NCBI RefSeq assembly: GCF_027257155.1
Contig: NZ_JAPWDU010000010.1
Span: 1-64,000 of the forward strand
Source: Cerasicoccus sp. TK19100
GTDB taxonomy: Bacteria > Verrucomicrobiota > Verrucomicrobiia > Opitutales > Cerasicoccaceae
Direction of reading: 5' to 3'
DNA length: 64,000 nucleotides
Shown piece after piece: positions 44,670 through 52,791 of this stretch. Numbering within the stretch: position 1 is the stretch's first letter; each line of letters begins with the position of its first letter. The position numbers were made by a program, and so were the translations under genes. The notes below the pieces were generated by a model. That model was given only the letters and a program-made list of their open reading frames with translations, made no database searches and was not told the DNA's origin.

Positions 44670-45005
44670 TCAAACCGTCCTCGCGAAAAATGACTTACCT
44701 TTCACGGCTAAGAAAATAAAAACTACGAGGGCAATGGCCGTTCCTATCGGCGGGCTGATCAGCAGTAACAACGAGTAGGCAATCAAAAACCAAAATAGCC
44801 ACTTCGCTCGATAGTGATGTTTGGTAATCGCAACAAAAACCATAATCAAACCTATCGTTGAGAGACCGCCAAGTAGCGCGAAAGCCCCTTGCGGAATCTG
44901 TATTCCAAGTAAAACAATTAAGAAAAGCGCTATATTTGAAACGACCAATAAAATGACGCCGTTTTTCGCAGTGTTTTTACCGTGTGCAGTAGAGCTGGTT
45001 TCCAT
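44670..45005 (-). CDS. AT-rich membrane protein, unknown
   Basis: 111 residues with three to four membrane helices (GVILLVVSNIALFLIVLLGI; ALLGGLSTIGLIMVFVAI; WLFWFLIAYSLLLLI; GTAIALVVFIFLAV). No family recognised. AT-richer than recQ. First of three minus-strand genes in an AT-rich patch. Confidence 0.7.
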   Translation of the reverse strand: METSSTAHGKNTAKNGVILLVVSNIALFLIVLLGIQIPQGAFALLGGLSTIGLIMVFVAITKHHYRAKWLFWFLIAYSLLLLISPPIGTAIALVVFIFLAVKGKSFFARTV

Positions 45006-45415
<410 letters not shown>

Positions 45416-45877
45416 TCATTTTACGATCTTGGCCGACCAAGGGCCTGTGTTCGCATACCCAGAATACGGTCTTCCGTTTAAAAACCATTCTCCAATAATG
45501 CCATTTTCTGTGATTTCTCCTGTCCAAGTTGTTTCCGGTAATGAGATGTATGGAGCAGTCGGTTTTGGGTTCATCTGAATTAAGAGATGAGAACCTGATA
45601 CTCTTCCGGTTATGTCTGCCTTGGTTTCATTTCCATCGTTGAAAGCCGCACGCCCACTTAGAGTTCCTTGCATTTGCTCAATGGACATCACAAATGTTTC
45701 TTTTGTTTTTCTTTCAGGATCAATCCATTCGGCTGCCCAATCTCCGGATAGATCCATAGATGGGGCTCCATTATCATCAAGTGTGAAGTCCTCTACTGAA
45801 TACTCTTTTTTTTGGTTACACCCCAACAAGAGGAACAGACTGAAAAATATAAGTAGGGTTAAAATCTTGTGTGTCAT
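45416..45877 (-). CDS. AT-rich lipoprotein, unknown
   Basis: 153 residues. Lipoprotein signal with lipobox LLLGC (Cys19). The mature part is rich in Thr/Gly with short beta strands (LSGDWAAEW, GTLSGRAAF, WTGEITENGIIGEWF), the pattern of a small beta-barrel lipid- or ligand-binding lipoprotein. No family assigned. AT-rich, in line with its neighbours. Confidence 0.75.
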   Translation of the reverse strand: MTHKILTLLIFFSLFLLLGCNQKKEYSVEDFTLDDNGAPSMDLSGDWAAEWIDPERKTKETFVMSIEQMQGTLSGRAAFNDGNETKADITGRVSGSHLLIQMNPKPTAPYISLPETTWTGEITENGIIGEWFLNGRPYSGYANTGPWSAKIVK

Positions 45878-45952
45878 ATTCTTTCTCCTAACGTTTGAGC
45901 TGACTCGATGAAGCGCTAGCGGAATTGAGTCTAGCGACTGGTTCTGCCTCGG

Positions 45953-46330
45953 TTAATGCGTCCAGCCATTTGCGACCGATATAATACACAAGACGAAAAT
46001 TGACCCGCCAAAGGCGAGCTCCAATGCGATTTCTGTCCAGAACTTAACAGGAGCATCCTCTCTCGATACTCCATTGTTCCAAGGGACGAGATTCTTCCAT
46101 GTATAACCACTCAACATTTGAGCGACGGCATGTATGAGGAAGAATCCGAAGAATATTCCACCACCCAAAAGGACTGTCACTTCACTACTCAATTTTTCTT
46201 GGTAGTGCGATAAGGTTCCCATCGATAAGAAAATGAACAATACAGCAATTAATGCACCGATAGTGTTGTATCTTTCCTTTGGGATATTCATTTTCTGAAC
46301 AGAACTTAAGCTATACATGCAATCTTTCAT
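45953..46330 (-). CDS. AT-rich membrane protein, unknown
   Basis: 125 residues (possibly starting at the internal Met14). Three membrane helices (IGALIAVLFIFLSMGTL; TVLLGGGIFFGFFLIHAVAQ; IALELAFGGSIFVLCIISVA). No motif recognised. Confidence 0.65.
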   Translation of the reverse strand: MKDCMYSLSSVQKMNIPKERYNTIGALIAVLFIFLSMGTLSHYQEKLSSEVTVLLGGGIFFGFFLIHAVAQMLSGYTWKNLVPWNNGVSREDAPVKFWTEIALELAFGGSIFVLCIISVANGWTH

Positions 46331-46868
46331 GCACGATCCTAAATATTTTCAAACTAACAATGATTTTTATTTAGGCGAATAATCCTGCAAGACATGAAAC
46401 CATTTCACCACGAGTTCGCGACCATCCTGGGTTGTTGGAGGTGGTTTGCGAAGGATGTCTTAAAGCCCCATGGAAAGATTCCAAAAAGCCACTACTGTTG
46501 TTGGGACGACAACAGTGGCTATGTTGCCTCAACAACAGTAGTGTTGTTTCCTAAACACAGCATGCGTCTTTTTCAAAACATAGCATAGGGCTTTTTCAAA
46601 AAGAAGCAGTAGGCTTTTCGGAAAAGAAGCATAGGGCTTTTTGAAAAACACCCAGCAGGGGAACGCACTTTTTTGCTCAGGTGCTTCGGTTGGCGTGCTT
46701 TGGTGCGGCGATGCATTGGGAAAATTCAGGCACGGCTCAGTAGCGCCAGGCCCTAAAGTCGCGGCAGACTGAGCCGATAACATTGACACCCATTACGCAC
46801 ATGGGTTACTAATAACCGCACAAAGCACGCGGGCGCGTGCCCATTAATACTTTTAGCTCCACCCAAAA
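46331..46868. other. Gene-free stretch of 538 bp with hairpin and tandem repeats
   Basis: No gene seen. Contents: a bulged hairpin at 46488-46519 (GCCA and CTGTTGT facing ACAACAG and TGGC), the 23-bp tandem repeat (next entry), and ordinary sequence from 46652 to the PEP-CTERM start. Confidence 0.7.
46560..46651. repeat. Four-copy 23-bp tandem repeat with inner palindrome
   Basis: Exact 23-bp period: units begin GCATGCGTCTTTTTC (46560), GCATAGGGCTTTTTC (46583), GCAGTAGGCTTTTCG (46606) and GCATAGGGCTTTTTG (46629). Each unit has a small inverted repeat around its middle (CTTTTTCAAAAAG or CTTTTCGGAAAAG), so pairing is kept when bases differ. A fifth, more degenerate unit may precede it at about 46535. 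The period is not a multiple of three, so it is not a protein repeat, and there are no unique spacers as in CRISPR. Confidence 0.85.
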
Positions 46869-47561
46869 ATGCTCCTTAAAACTTTGCTCGTTTCGACCCT
46901 CGTCGCGCCGTCCATGTTGTTGGCGCAAACCGTCCTGATTAACTTTGGTGGCTCCACCACGGGGCAGCCCGAGACGTGGAACAACTTTTCGGAAACCGAC
47001 CTCGCCGTGCTGAGTAGCGACCTCCTAGACACCACCGGCACTGGCACCGGCATTCAGTTGGAGACGACCGACGCCTTTTATGGCATCAACGGCAATGGCA
47101 CCACCTCCGCGTCAGCCCCCTACCCCAGCTCGGCGACGGGTAATTCCTTCTACGATGCCAACAGCACCTGGGGCAGCGGCAGCGGCAACGACTTGGCCGT
47201 GCTGGAGTTCTCCGGACTGGACGTTGGCAAGACCTACAGTTTCACCCTCTATGCCTCACGTATTGGCCCATCGGACAACCGATCCTCGCTCTACACGCTA
47301 CAGGGGGAGAACAGTGGTTCGGCCGCGCTGAACGCCACTGGCAACATCACCTCCACGGTGACCGTTAGCGACATCACACCGACGGCGGGCGGCCTCATTA
47401 CGCTGACCATTTCACCCGATGCCGCGAACAACAACAGCAGCGGCTTCATCTACCTTGGCGTCGTGGAAATGACCGCCGTCCCCGAGCCTGCCACCGTCGC
47501 TCTGGGCATGGCTACGGCCGCGTTTGCCGGCTGTGTCTGGCTGCGACGCCGTCGCCGTTAA
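46869..47561 (+). CDS. PEP-CTERM surface protein
   Basis: 230 residues with signal peptide (LLVSTLVAPSMLLA). C-terminal sorting signal AVPEPATVAL, hydrophobic stretch, WLRRRRR. The body is Gly/Ser/Thr-rich with VLINFGGSTTGQPETWNNFS at its start and a beta-sandwich-like middle (GKTYSFTLYASRIG). The third such protein in the window; no exosortase gene is in view. Confidence 0.9.
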   Translation: MLLKTLLVSTLVAPSMLLAQTVLINFGGSTTGQPETWNNFSETDLAVLSSDLLDTTGTGTGIQLETTDAFYGINGNGTTSASAPYPSSATGNSFYDANSTWGSGSGNDLAVLEFSGLDVGKTYSFTLYASRIGPSDNRSSLYTLQGENSGSAALNATGNITSTVTVSDITPTAGGLITLTISPDAANNNSSGFIYLGVVEMTAVPEPATVALGMATAAFAGCVWLRRRRR

Positions 47562-47578
47562 TCACGCCCAACGCACTT

Positions 47579-48550
47579 TCATTTTCCCATCCGCCCCTTG
47601 CGATACGCCAGCGGGGTCACGCCGAGTTGGGCCTTAAAGACGCGGTGAAATTGCTCCACCGAGCCAAAGCCGGCATCGAGCGCGACATCCAGCACCGAGC
47701 GGTCGGAATGCAGCAGTAGCGGGATTGCCCGCTCCAGCCGCAGGGCTTGCACGTAGCTGGTGAAAGTCTGGCCGAGCGAGGCCTTAAATTTCCGCGAAAA
47801 CGCCGCCGGGCTCATCCCGACCGCCACAGCAATCTCGTCCAGGCTAAATGGCTCAGCCAAGCGCTGTTCCATATAGTTGAGCGCGCGGCGCATGCTGGTA
47901 TCCAGCCGGCGCTGATCTCCGGCGAGCTGCTCGCCCACGACCTCCAACCCCTGCAGCAGCCAATGCCGGATGCCCTCCGCCGTAAACGACGCCAGCAGCT
48001 GCTGCATCGCGTGATGGTAGCGACTCCCGGCAAAGCCAATGGTCGGCAGCGGCTCGGCCGCCTCTAATAAAAAGGCCAGGCAAGCCCGATGCGCATCGTG
48101 GATTTTTGCCTGCGTGCGCTGAATCACGGCGTCCACCCAATAGTCGACGGCCTCGCGCCAATCCGGCAGCAGCGCCTGGCAGTGATGCAGCGCCAATTGC
48201 CGCAGCCGGGCCTCGTCCTCGGCGTTGACCGGTTGTGCCGTGGAGAGCGCGCGTCGGCGCAGTTCGAGGATGCGCAATTGCAGGCTGCGCTGCCACTGCG
48301 CGGCGTCACAGGCCTCTCGCCAATCCTTGCCCAGCGCTCCCTTTCGCGCCGCGGTGCGGTAGATCAACCCGTCACCCGGACGAAAATCCCAGCAATCCAG
48401 CCGCGCCGTGGTGTTGGTGTCCGGCACGACCGTGGTCTGCACCGGAAAGCCCAAACCTGCCTGCGCCAGGCACGCTTGCAGGGCGTCCACCGGGATCGGT
48501 CCACCGTAGATACAGTCATGCAAGGCCTCGTTGTAGTCATTAAATGACAC
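47579..48550 (-). CDS. AraC-family transcription regulator
   Basis: 323 residues from GTG at 48550; the frame extends to 48700, but that would overlap the divergent PhyH gene. The C-terminal 100 residues hold two HTHs (SLDEIAVAVGMSPAAFSRKF; VLDVALDAGFGSVEQFHRVF) and the family tail GVTPLAYRKG. The large N-terminal sensor (about 215 residues) is not a cupin I recognise; it is rich in His/Arg/Leu. It probably controls the divergent PhyH gene (inference from the shared 55-bp intergenic region). Confidence 0.88.
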   Translation of the reverse strand: MSFNDYNEALHDCIYGGPIPVDALQACLAQAGLGFPVQTTVVPDTNTTARLDCWDFRPGDGLIYRTAARKGALGKDWREACDAAQWQRSLQLRILELRRRALSTAQPVNAEDEARLRQLALHHCQALLPDWREAVDYWVDAVIQRTQAKIHDAHRACLAFLLEAAEPLPTIGFAGSRYHHAMQQLLASFTAEGIRHWLLQGLEVVGEQLAGDQRRLDTSMRRALNYMEQRLAEPFSLDEIAVAVGMSPAAFSRKFKASLGQTFTSYVQALRLERAIPLLLHSDRSVLDVALDAGFGSVEQFHRVFKAQLGVTPLAYRKGRMGK

Positions 48551-48605
48551 AATTATGGCAATAATTGGCGCGAAACCGTCATCTGGCGATGTTATAATGG
48601 TCGGC

Positions 48606-49457
48606 ATGAACACCATTAGCACCGTCACCCCCACCATGCACACCCCGGCCCGCAGCCTGGACGAAAAGCTTTCCTGGACGGCGAGCGCTGCTGCGCGCAA
48701 GCCACTACAGTTCGGCCTGAGCGACGCCGAGCTCGCCCAATACCAAGAGCAAGGTTACTTGGTGAAAAAGGGCCTGCTGGCGGATCTCGCTGGCTCCCTC
48801 CAAGCGCAGGCCGACGACCTGCTGGCGATGGAAGAGCTGCAGGGCGCGCACAATCTCCGCCTCGAGCGCACGGGCGAAAACCAAGTCATCTGGAAAATCG
48901 ATCCCTTTACCGACCTGCATCCCTTCTGGAGCCGCTTGACGCGCGACCGCCGTATCTGCGATGTGCTGGCCACCATTTACGAGGGCCGCGAACCACGGCT
49001 GATGAAAGACAAGCTCATCTACAAGCCGCCACACACCCACGGCAACAAGCTGCACCAGGACTACACCTGGTGGCAGGGCCTGCCGACGAGCGCGATCTCC
49101 GTCTGCATCGCCGTGGACTATACCACCATCGAAAACGGCGCGACCACCCTCTACCCCGGCCTGCATAAGAACGGCCTCATCAACGAACCCGGCGAGCTAA
49201 CGTTCCTCGACCCCAAGGTCGTCGACGGCGTCGAGCCGGATGTCGTCTGCGCCGAGCCGGGCGACGTGATTTTCTTTGGCTGCTTCACCCCGCACGAGGC
49301 CGGACCGAACAACACCAATGGCTTCCGCCGCCAAATATTCCTGAGCTACAACGACTCAGCCGACGGCGAATGGCGCGCCGCGCATTACGACCACTTTTTC
49401 AGCTACCGCCTGCGCGGTGCCAGTGAGGAAGACCGCCAGGCCGCGTATTATCTGTAG
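48606..49457 (+). CDS. Phytanoyl-CoA dioxygenase-family (PhyH) oxygenase
   Basis: 283 residues from ATG 48606. Fe(II)/2-oxoglutarate oxygenase: iron ligands H150-x-D152 (LHQDYTW) and H230 (FTPHEAG), with 2-oxoglutarate-binding R241 or R242. PhyH-family members hydroxylate varied small molecules; the substrate is unknown. Divergent from an AraC regulator. A TATAAT word at 48593-48598 lies only 8 bp from the start codon, which would imply a leaderless message if used. Confidence 0.9.
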   Translation: MNTISTVTPTMHTPARSLDEKLSWTASAAARKPLQFGLSDAELAQYQEQGYLVKKGLLADLAGSLQAQADDLLAMEELQGAHNLRLERTGENQVIWKIDPFTDLHPFWSRLTRDRRICDVLATIYEGREPRLMKDKLIYKPPHTHGNKLHQDYTWWQGLPTSAISVCIAVDYTTIENGATTLYPGLHKNGLINEPGELTFLDPKVVDGVEPDVVCAEPGDVIFFGCFTPHEAGPNNTNGFRRQIFLSYNDSADGEWRAAHYDHFFSYRLRGASEEDRQAAYYL

Positions 49458-49518
49458 GCGCGCTGGGTAGGCCAACGCATTTACCGGAAGGGCCGGTTTG
49501 AGATAAATTTACCCGTTT

Positions 49519-49601
49519 GTGATGTAGGGCTCACGCTTGCGTGATGCCGTAGCTGGCGTTGTGGCAATGGCGGCATCACGCAAGCGTGAGCCCTACATCA
49601 C
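49519..49601. repeat. REPIN-like inverted pair with 31-bp perfect arms
   Basis: The left arm (49519-49549) begins GTGATGTAGGGC and includes TCACGC-TT-GCGTGA; the right arm (49571-49601) is its exact inverse over 31 bp, with a 21-bp spacer. GTAG stands ahead of the inner hairpin, as in REPs. It lies between two convergent genes. Confidence 0.9.
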
Positions 49602-49627
49602 GACAACAAATCTTTCGAGCGAGCCCC

Positions 49628-49840
49628 CTAGCCGTTCTGCGGCTTAAACATGGCGGCGTCGATGATCGACCAGATGTTGATAATCCAGCCCAGCCAGAAG
49701 ACCCACAGCACGGCGGCAAGCACAAACATGACGAGCGCCTTCATCATGCGGCCCTGGACGAGCTGCCCCAGACCGGGAATGAAAAAACTACATACGGCGG
49801 CAATCACGTTGCCCGTTGATCCTTGTCCTGCGTTTGACAT
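49628..49840 (-). CDS. Small membrane protein with two helices
   Basis: 70 residues from ATG 49840. Two helices (VIAAVCSFFIPGLGQLVQGR; MKALVMFVLAAVLWVFWLGWI) with FIPGLGQLVQGR between, the pattern of small TM2-like membrane proteins. A close-by Asn/Gly-rich N-terminus. Function unknown. Confidence 0.75.
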   Translation of the reverse strand: MSNAGQGSTGNVIAAVCSFFIPGLGQLVQGRMMKALVMFVLAAVLWVFWLGWIINIWSIIDAAMFKPQNG

Positions 49841-49970
49841 AAACACACCATAGCGCACTTGCGCGCATCTGCAAATTACAATTTCGCGGTGCTTTTATCA
49901 CTGCATTAATAAAAGCCAGAACGCATTATATTATGCTGGCAACTGCACGCGGCACTGGCAGGCTGAAACC

Positions 49971-50726
49971 GTGAACCTTGCCAACGCACTTCAATTCCTC
50001 GCTCAAGTCGACACCAATAGCTCCGCCTACGATATCGGCTACAACATTGGCTACATGGTCGGCGTCGCCCTGATGGTCATCATCCTGCTCGCCGTGCCGA
50101 TCCTGATGGTGGTTTCCATCGTCAAGTTCTTCAAGACGAAGAGCGCCGGCTGGTTGGTCTTGGCGATTCTATGCGGCCTGCCGCTGTTGGCCTTCGTCGG
50201 CCTGTTTGGCTATGGCATGTATATCGGCTTCACCAACGTCCAGAACACGATCGCCGAAGAGCAGATCGAGGGGAAGGACCGCGTCGTACAGGTGCTGGAA
50301 TCTCCACTGATGCTCGCAATCCCGGACCACTGGAAAATGCTCAAGCTCATGGATGGGGACCCCAGCCTGCAAATGGGCAACCTCTACAAAGAAGAATACG
50401 TCATGGCCTACGCCAATGCGAAGTCGGACTTCTTCATCGATGCGAGCCAGTTGAGCGATAACACCATTTTCGAACTGGAGGCCAATCTGGGCGACCCCGT
50501 TGTCGGCGAGCGCAAAGAATATCAGGTCAACGGCATGGACGTTTTCGAAACCGAGCTATCCGGCGAGATCGACGACCTGAATATCGTCTACAAATGCTAC
50601 ATCCTGGACGGAGTGGAAAACATGTATCAGGTCATCACCTGGACGCTCAATTCCAAGCGCGACAGCGCCATGCCTAATTTTGACACGATGATCCGGTCTG
50701 CCCAAGAGCAGGCGGCGGCCAACTGA
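49971..50726 (+). CDS. Membrane-anchored hypothetical protein
   Basis: 251 residues from GTG 49971. Two membrane helices (about 28-56 and 63-88: VALMVIILLAVPILMVVSIV; AGWLVLAILCGLPLLAFVGL), then a soluble domain with alternating strands and helices. Family not recognised. Confidence 0.78.
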   Translation: MNLANALQFLAQVDTNSSAYDIGYNIGYMVGVALMVIILLAVPILMVVSIVKFFKTKSAGWLVLAILCGLPLLAFVGLFGYGMYIGFTNVQNTIAEEQIEGKDRVVQVLESPLMLAIPDHWKMLKLMDGDPSLQMGNLYKEEYVMAYANAKSDFFIDASQLSDNTIFELEANLGDPVVGERKEYQVNGMDVFETELSGEIDDLNIVYKCYILDGVENMYQVITWTLNSKRDSAMPNFDTMIRSAQEQAAAN

Positions 50727-50731
50727 ATTGA

Positions 50732-51553
50732 CTACGTGCGCTTGGCGCAGATGGAACACTCAGCCGAGGTGTCGCCTGCTGGGCGAGGGTGGCCGCAGGC
50801 ATAGTTGAGCTCGAACTTGCCGGGCTTGAGGTCGTGGTCGACCGTCACGCGCTGGTCAAAGACGAAGCACTCGCCCTCCCACTTACTCTGCTCTTTAGGG
50901 GTCGTTTCCAGGTATTTTAAAATGCCGCCTTCCAGGTGGTAAACCTCGGCAAAGCCCTCGCGCTTCATGAGCGCCGTGGCCTTCTCGCAGCGGATGCCGC
51001 CCGTGCAATACATGGCCACCTTGGGCTGCTTTTTGGGGTCCAGGTTTTGCGCGACCCATTCCGGGAAATGGCGAAAGTCTTCGGTGTTGGGCTCGATGGC
51101 ACCCTTAAATTTACCCAGCATCGTCTCGTAGTCGTTGCGCGTGTCGATGACGACGACTTCCGGGTCCGCCAGCAACTCGTTCCAGCGCTCGGGGCCCACG
51201 TATTCACCGGCCTGGGTCAGCGGGTCAATCCCCGGCACGCCCATGGTGACGATTTCCTTCTTCAGGCGGACGCGGACCGTCTCCCGGCGAAAAGGATTCT
51301 GGTCGGCATAGGAAAATTTGGCGACCAGCCCGGCCATGCGCTCGTCCGCGCGAAGCGTGGACAGCAGTTGGCCAATGCCAGCCTCGGGCCCGGCGACGGT
51401 GCCATTAACCCCCTCATGGGCGATCAGCAGGATGCCGCGCAGCCCGGCCTCGTCGCAGAGGGTTTGCAAGCGCGGCTGCCACGCCTCGAAATCCTGAAAA
51501 TCGAAGAAGTGGTAAAGCGCGGCGATGTGCGTCTGCTCGGTGGTCTGGTCCAT
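50732..51553 (-). CDS. trhO: Rhodanese-domain tRNA uridine hydroxylase (TrhO/YceA)
   Basis: 273 residues from ATG 51553; a GTG at 51613 would add 20 residues but would run into the divergent peptidase's upstream region. N-terminal ferredoxin-like half with LLIAHEGVNGTVAGP, then rhodanese half with VVIDTRNDYE and C183 in YCTGGIRCEKA. TrhO makes 5-hydroxyuridine at tRNA position 34 (family knowledge). The C-terminal cysteine-rich tail of the E. coli protein is reduced here to C-G-H and C-S-I-C. Confidence 0.92.
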   Translation of the reverse strand: MDQTTEQTHIAALYHFFDFQDFEAWQPRLQTLCDEAGLRGILLIAHEGVNGTVAGPEAGIGQLLSTLRADERMAGLVAKFSYADQNPFRRETVRVRLKKEIVTMGVPGIDPLTQAGEYVGPERWNELLADPEVVVIDTRNDYETMLGKFKGAIEPNTEDFRHFPEWVAQNLDPKKQPKVAMYCTGGIRCEKATALMKREGFAEVYHLEGGILKYLETTPKEQSKWEGECFVFDQRVTVDHDLKPGKFELNYACGHPRPAGDTSAECSICAKRT

Positions 51554-51680
51554 ATCTGCAAACCCCACGAGATCGCACACAGCACGCGTGAAGTCAATGA
51601 TTTGGTGGCTCACGAATCTTTCCCTAAACCGTAACAAGAATAATCTTCTCAGGCCAAAAACTGTCGATACTATTTGCGGC

Positions 51681-52733
51681 ATGAAGATTTTCCAGTGCGA
51701 CGAATGTGGCCAACTGCTCTTTTTCGAAAACACCCACTGCGGCTCCTGCGGGAGCCAGCTGGGCTACCTGTGGCGACAGAATATGCTCAGCGCGGTCATC
51801 GAAAAAGACGGCGCACTGGAGGCCGTCGCCAGCCCCAAGGCCCGGTATAAGTTCTGCGCTAACCGCGAGCACGACGTCTGCAACTGGCTCGTGCCGGAAG
51901 CAAACGAAGACCCGTATTGCCGTGCGTGCGAGCTCAACAGCACCATCCCGGATCTCAGCATTCCGGAGAACCTCCGCGACTGGCGGAAGCTGGAATACGC
52001 CAAGCACCGGCTGGTCTACAGCCTGCTGCGCCTGCAACTGCCCCTCGTCAGCAAAAAAGACGATGCCGAGGGCGGACTCCAGTTCGACTTCCTGGCCAAT
52101 GTTCAGGGCGAAGACCCAATAATGACCGGACACGACGGCGGCCTGATCACGCTGAACATTGCCGAGGCGGACTCTGTCCACCGCGAAGCCACGCGCAAGA
52201 GCATGCATGAGCCCTACCGCACGATGATCGGCCACTTCCGCCACGAGGTGGGCCATTATTACTGGGATGTGCTCGTGGCCAATAATCCCCAAGCGCTGGA
52301 GAAGTTCCGCATTTTGTTTGGCGACAACACGCTCGACTACGGCAAAGCGCTGGAAGCGTATTACCAGAATGGCCCGGCGGCGAACTGGTCGGAAACATTT
52401 GTCAGCGCCTACGCCACCATGCACCCCTGGGAAGACTGGGCCGAAACCTGGGCCCACTACCTGCACGTAATGGACACCATGGAGACGGCTTACTCCTTTG
52501 GCATGAGCCTCGATGCCCAGCTAAAGTCGCCGGCCACCGTGCAGATGCAGGCAGACTTCGATCCGTATAACCAGCCCGATTTCGAGCCGATTCTCAACGC
52601 CTGCCTGCCGATCACCTTTGCGGTCAACAGCCTGAACCGCGGCATGGGCCAGCCCGATCTTTACCCGTTCGTGCTACCGCCCGCCGTAGTCGAAAAGCTG
52701 CGCTTCGTCCACCAGTTAATCCAGCCAGAATAA
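51681..52733 (+). CDS. Putative zinc-dependent peptidase with N-terminal zinc ribbon
   Basis: 350 residues from ATG 51681. N-terminal zinc ribbon: C6-x2-C9 and C20-x2-C23 (FQCDECG, HCGSCG), further cysteines C59, C67, C80 and C83. The zincin motif H188-E-V-G-H192 in RHEVGHYYWDVL marks the peptidase core; the third ligand is probably in HPWEDWAETWAHY. This matches a family of uncharacterised putative zinc-binding metallopeptidases. No signal peptide, so cytoplasmic. Confidence 0.87.
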   Translation: MKIFQCDECGQLLFFENTHCGSCGSQLGYLWRQNMLSAVIEKDGALEAVASPKARYKFCANREHDVCNWLVPEANEDPYCRACELNSTIPDLSIPENLRDWRKLEYAKHRLVYSLLRLQLPLVSKKDDAEGGLQFDFLANVQGEDPIMTGHDGGLITLNIAEADSVHREATRKSMHEPYRTMIGHFRHEVGHYYWDVLVANNPQALEKFRILFGDNTLDYGKALEAYYQNGPAANWSETFVSAYATMHPWEDWAETWAHYLHVMDTMETAYSFGMSLDAQLKSPATVQMQADFDPYNQPDFEPILNACLPITFAVNSLNRGMGQPDLYPFVLPPAVVEKLRFVHQLIQPE

Positions 52734-52791
52734 TTTACATCAATCAATTGCCTTGCATCGAACTCAATCAAGTCAATAAATTGTATTAAGC

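Noticed and set aside
46560-46651. CRISPR array
   Set aside because: The 23-bp units are head to tail with no unique spacers, and no cas genes are in the window.
46529-46789. 86-residue minus-strand frame over the tandem repeat, with repeated Lys/Phe/Leu words
   Set aside because: The repeat period of 23 bp puts copies in different frames and the residues follow the DNA repeat; no ribosome site; better explained as a DNA repeat.
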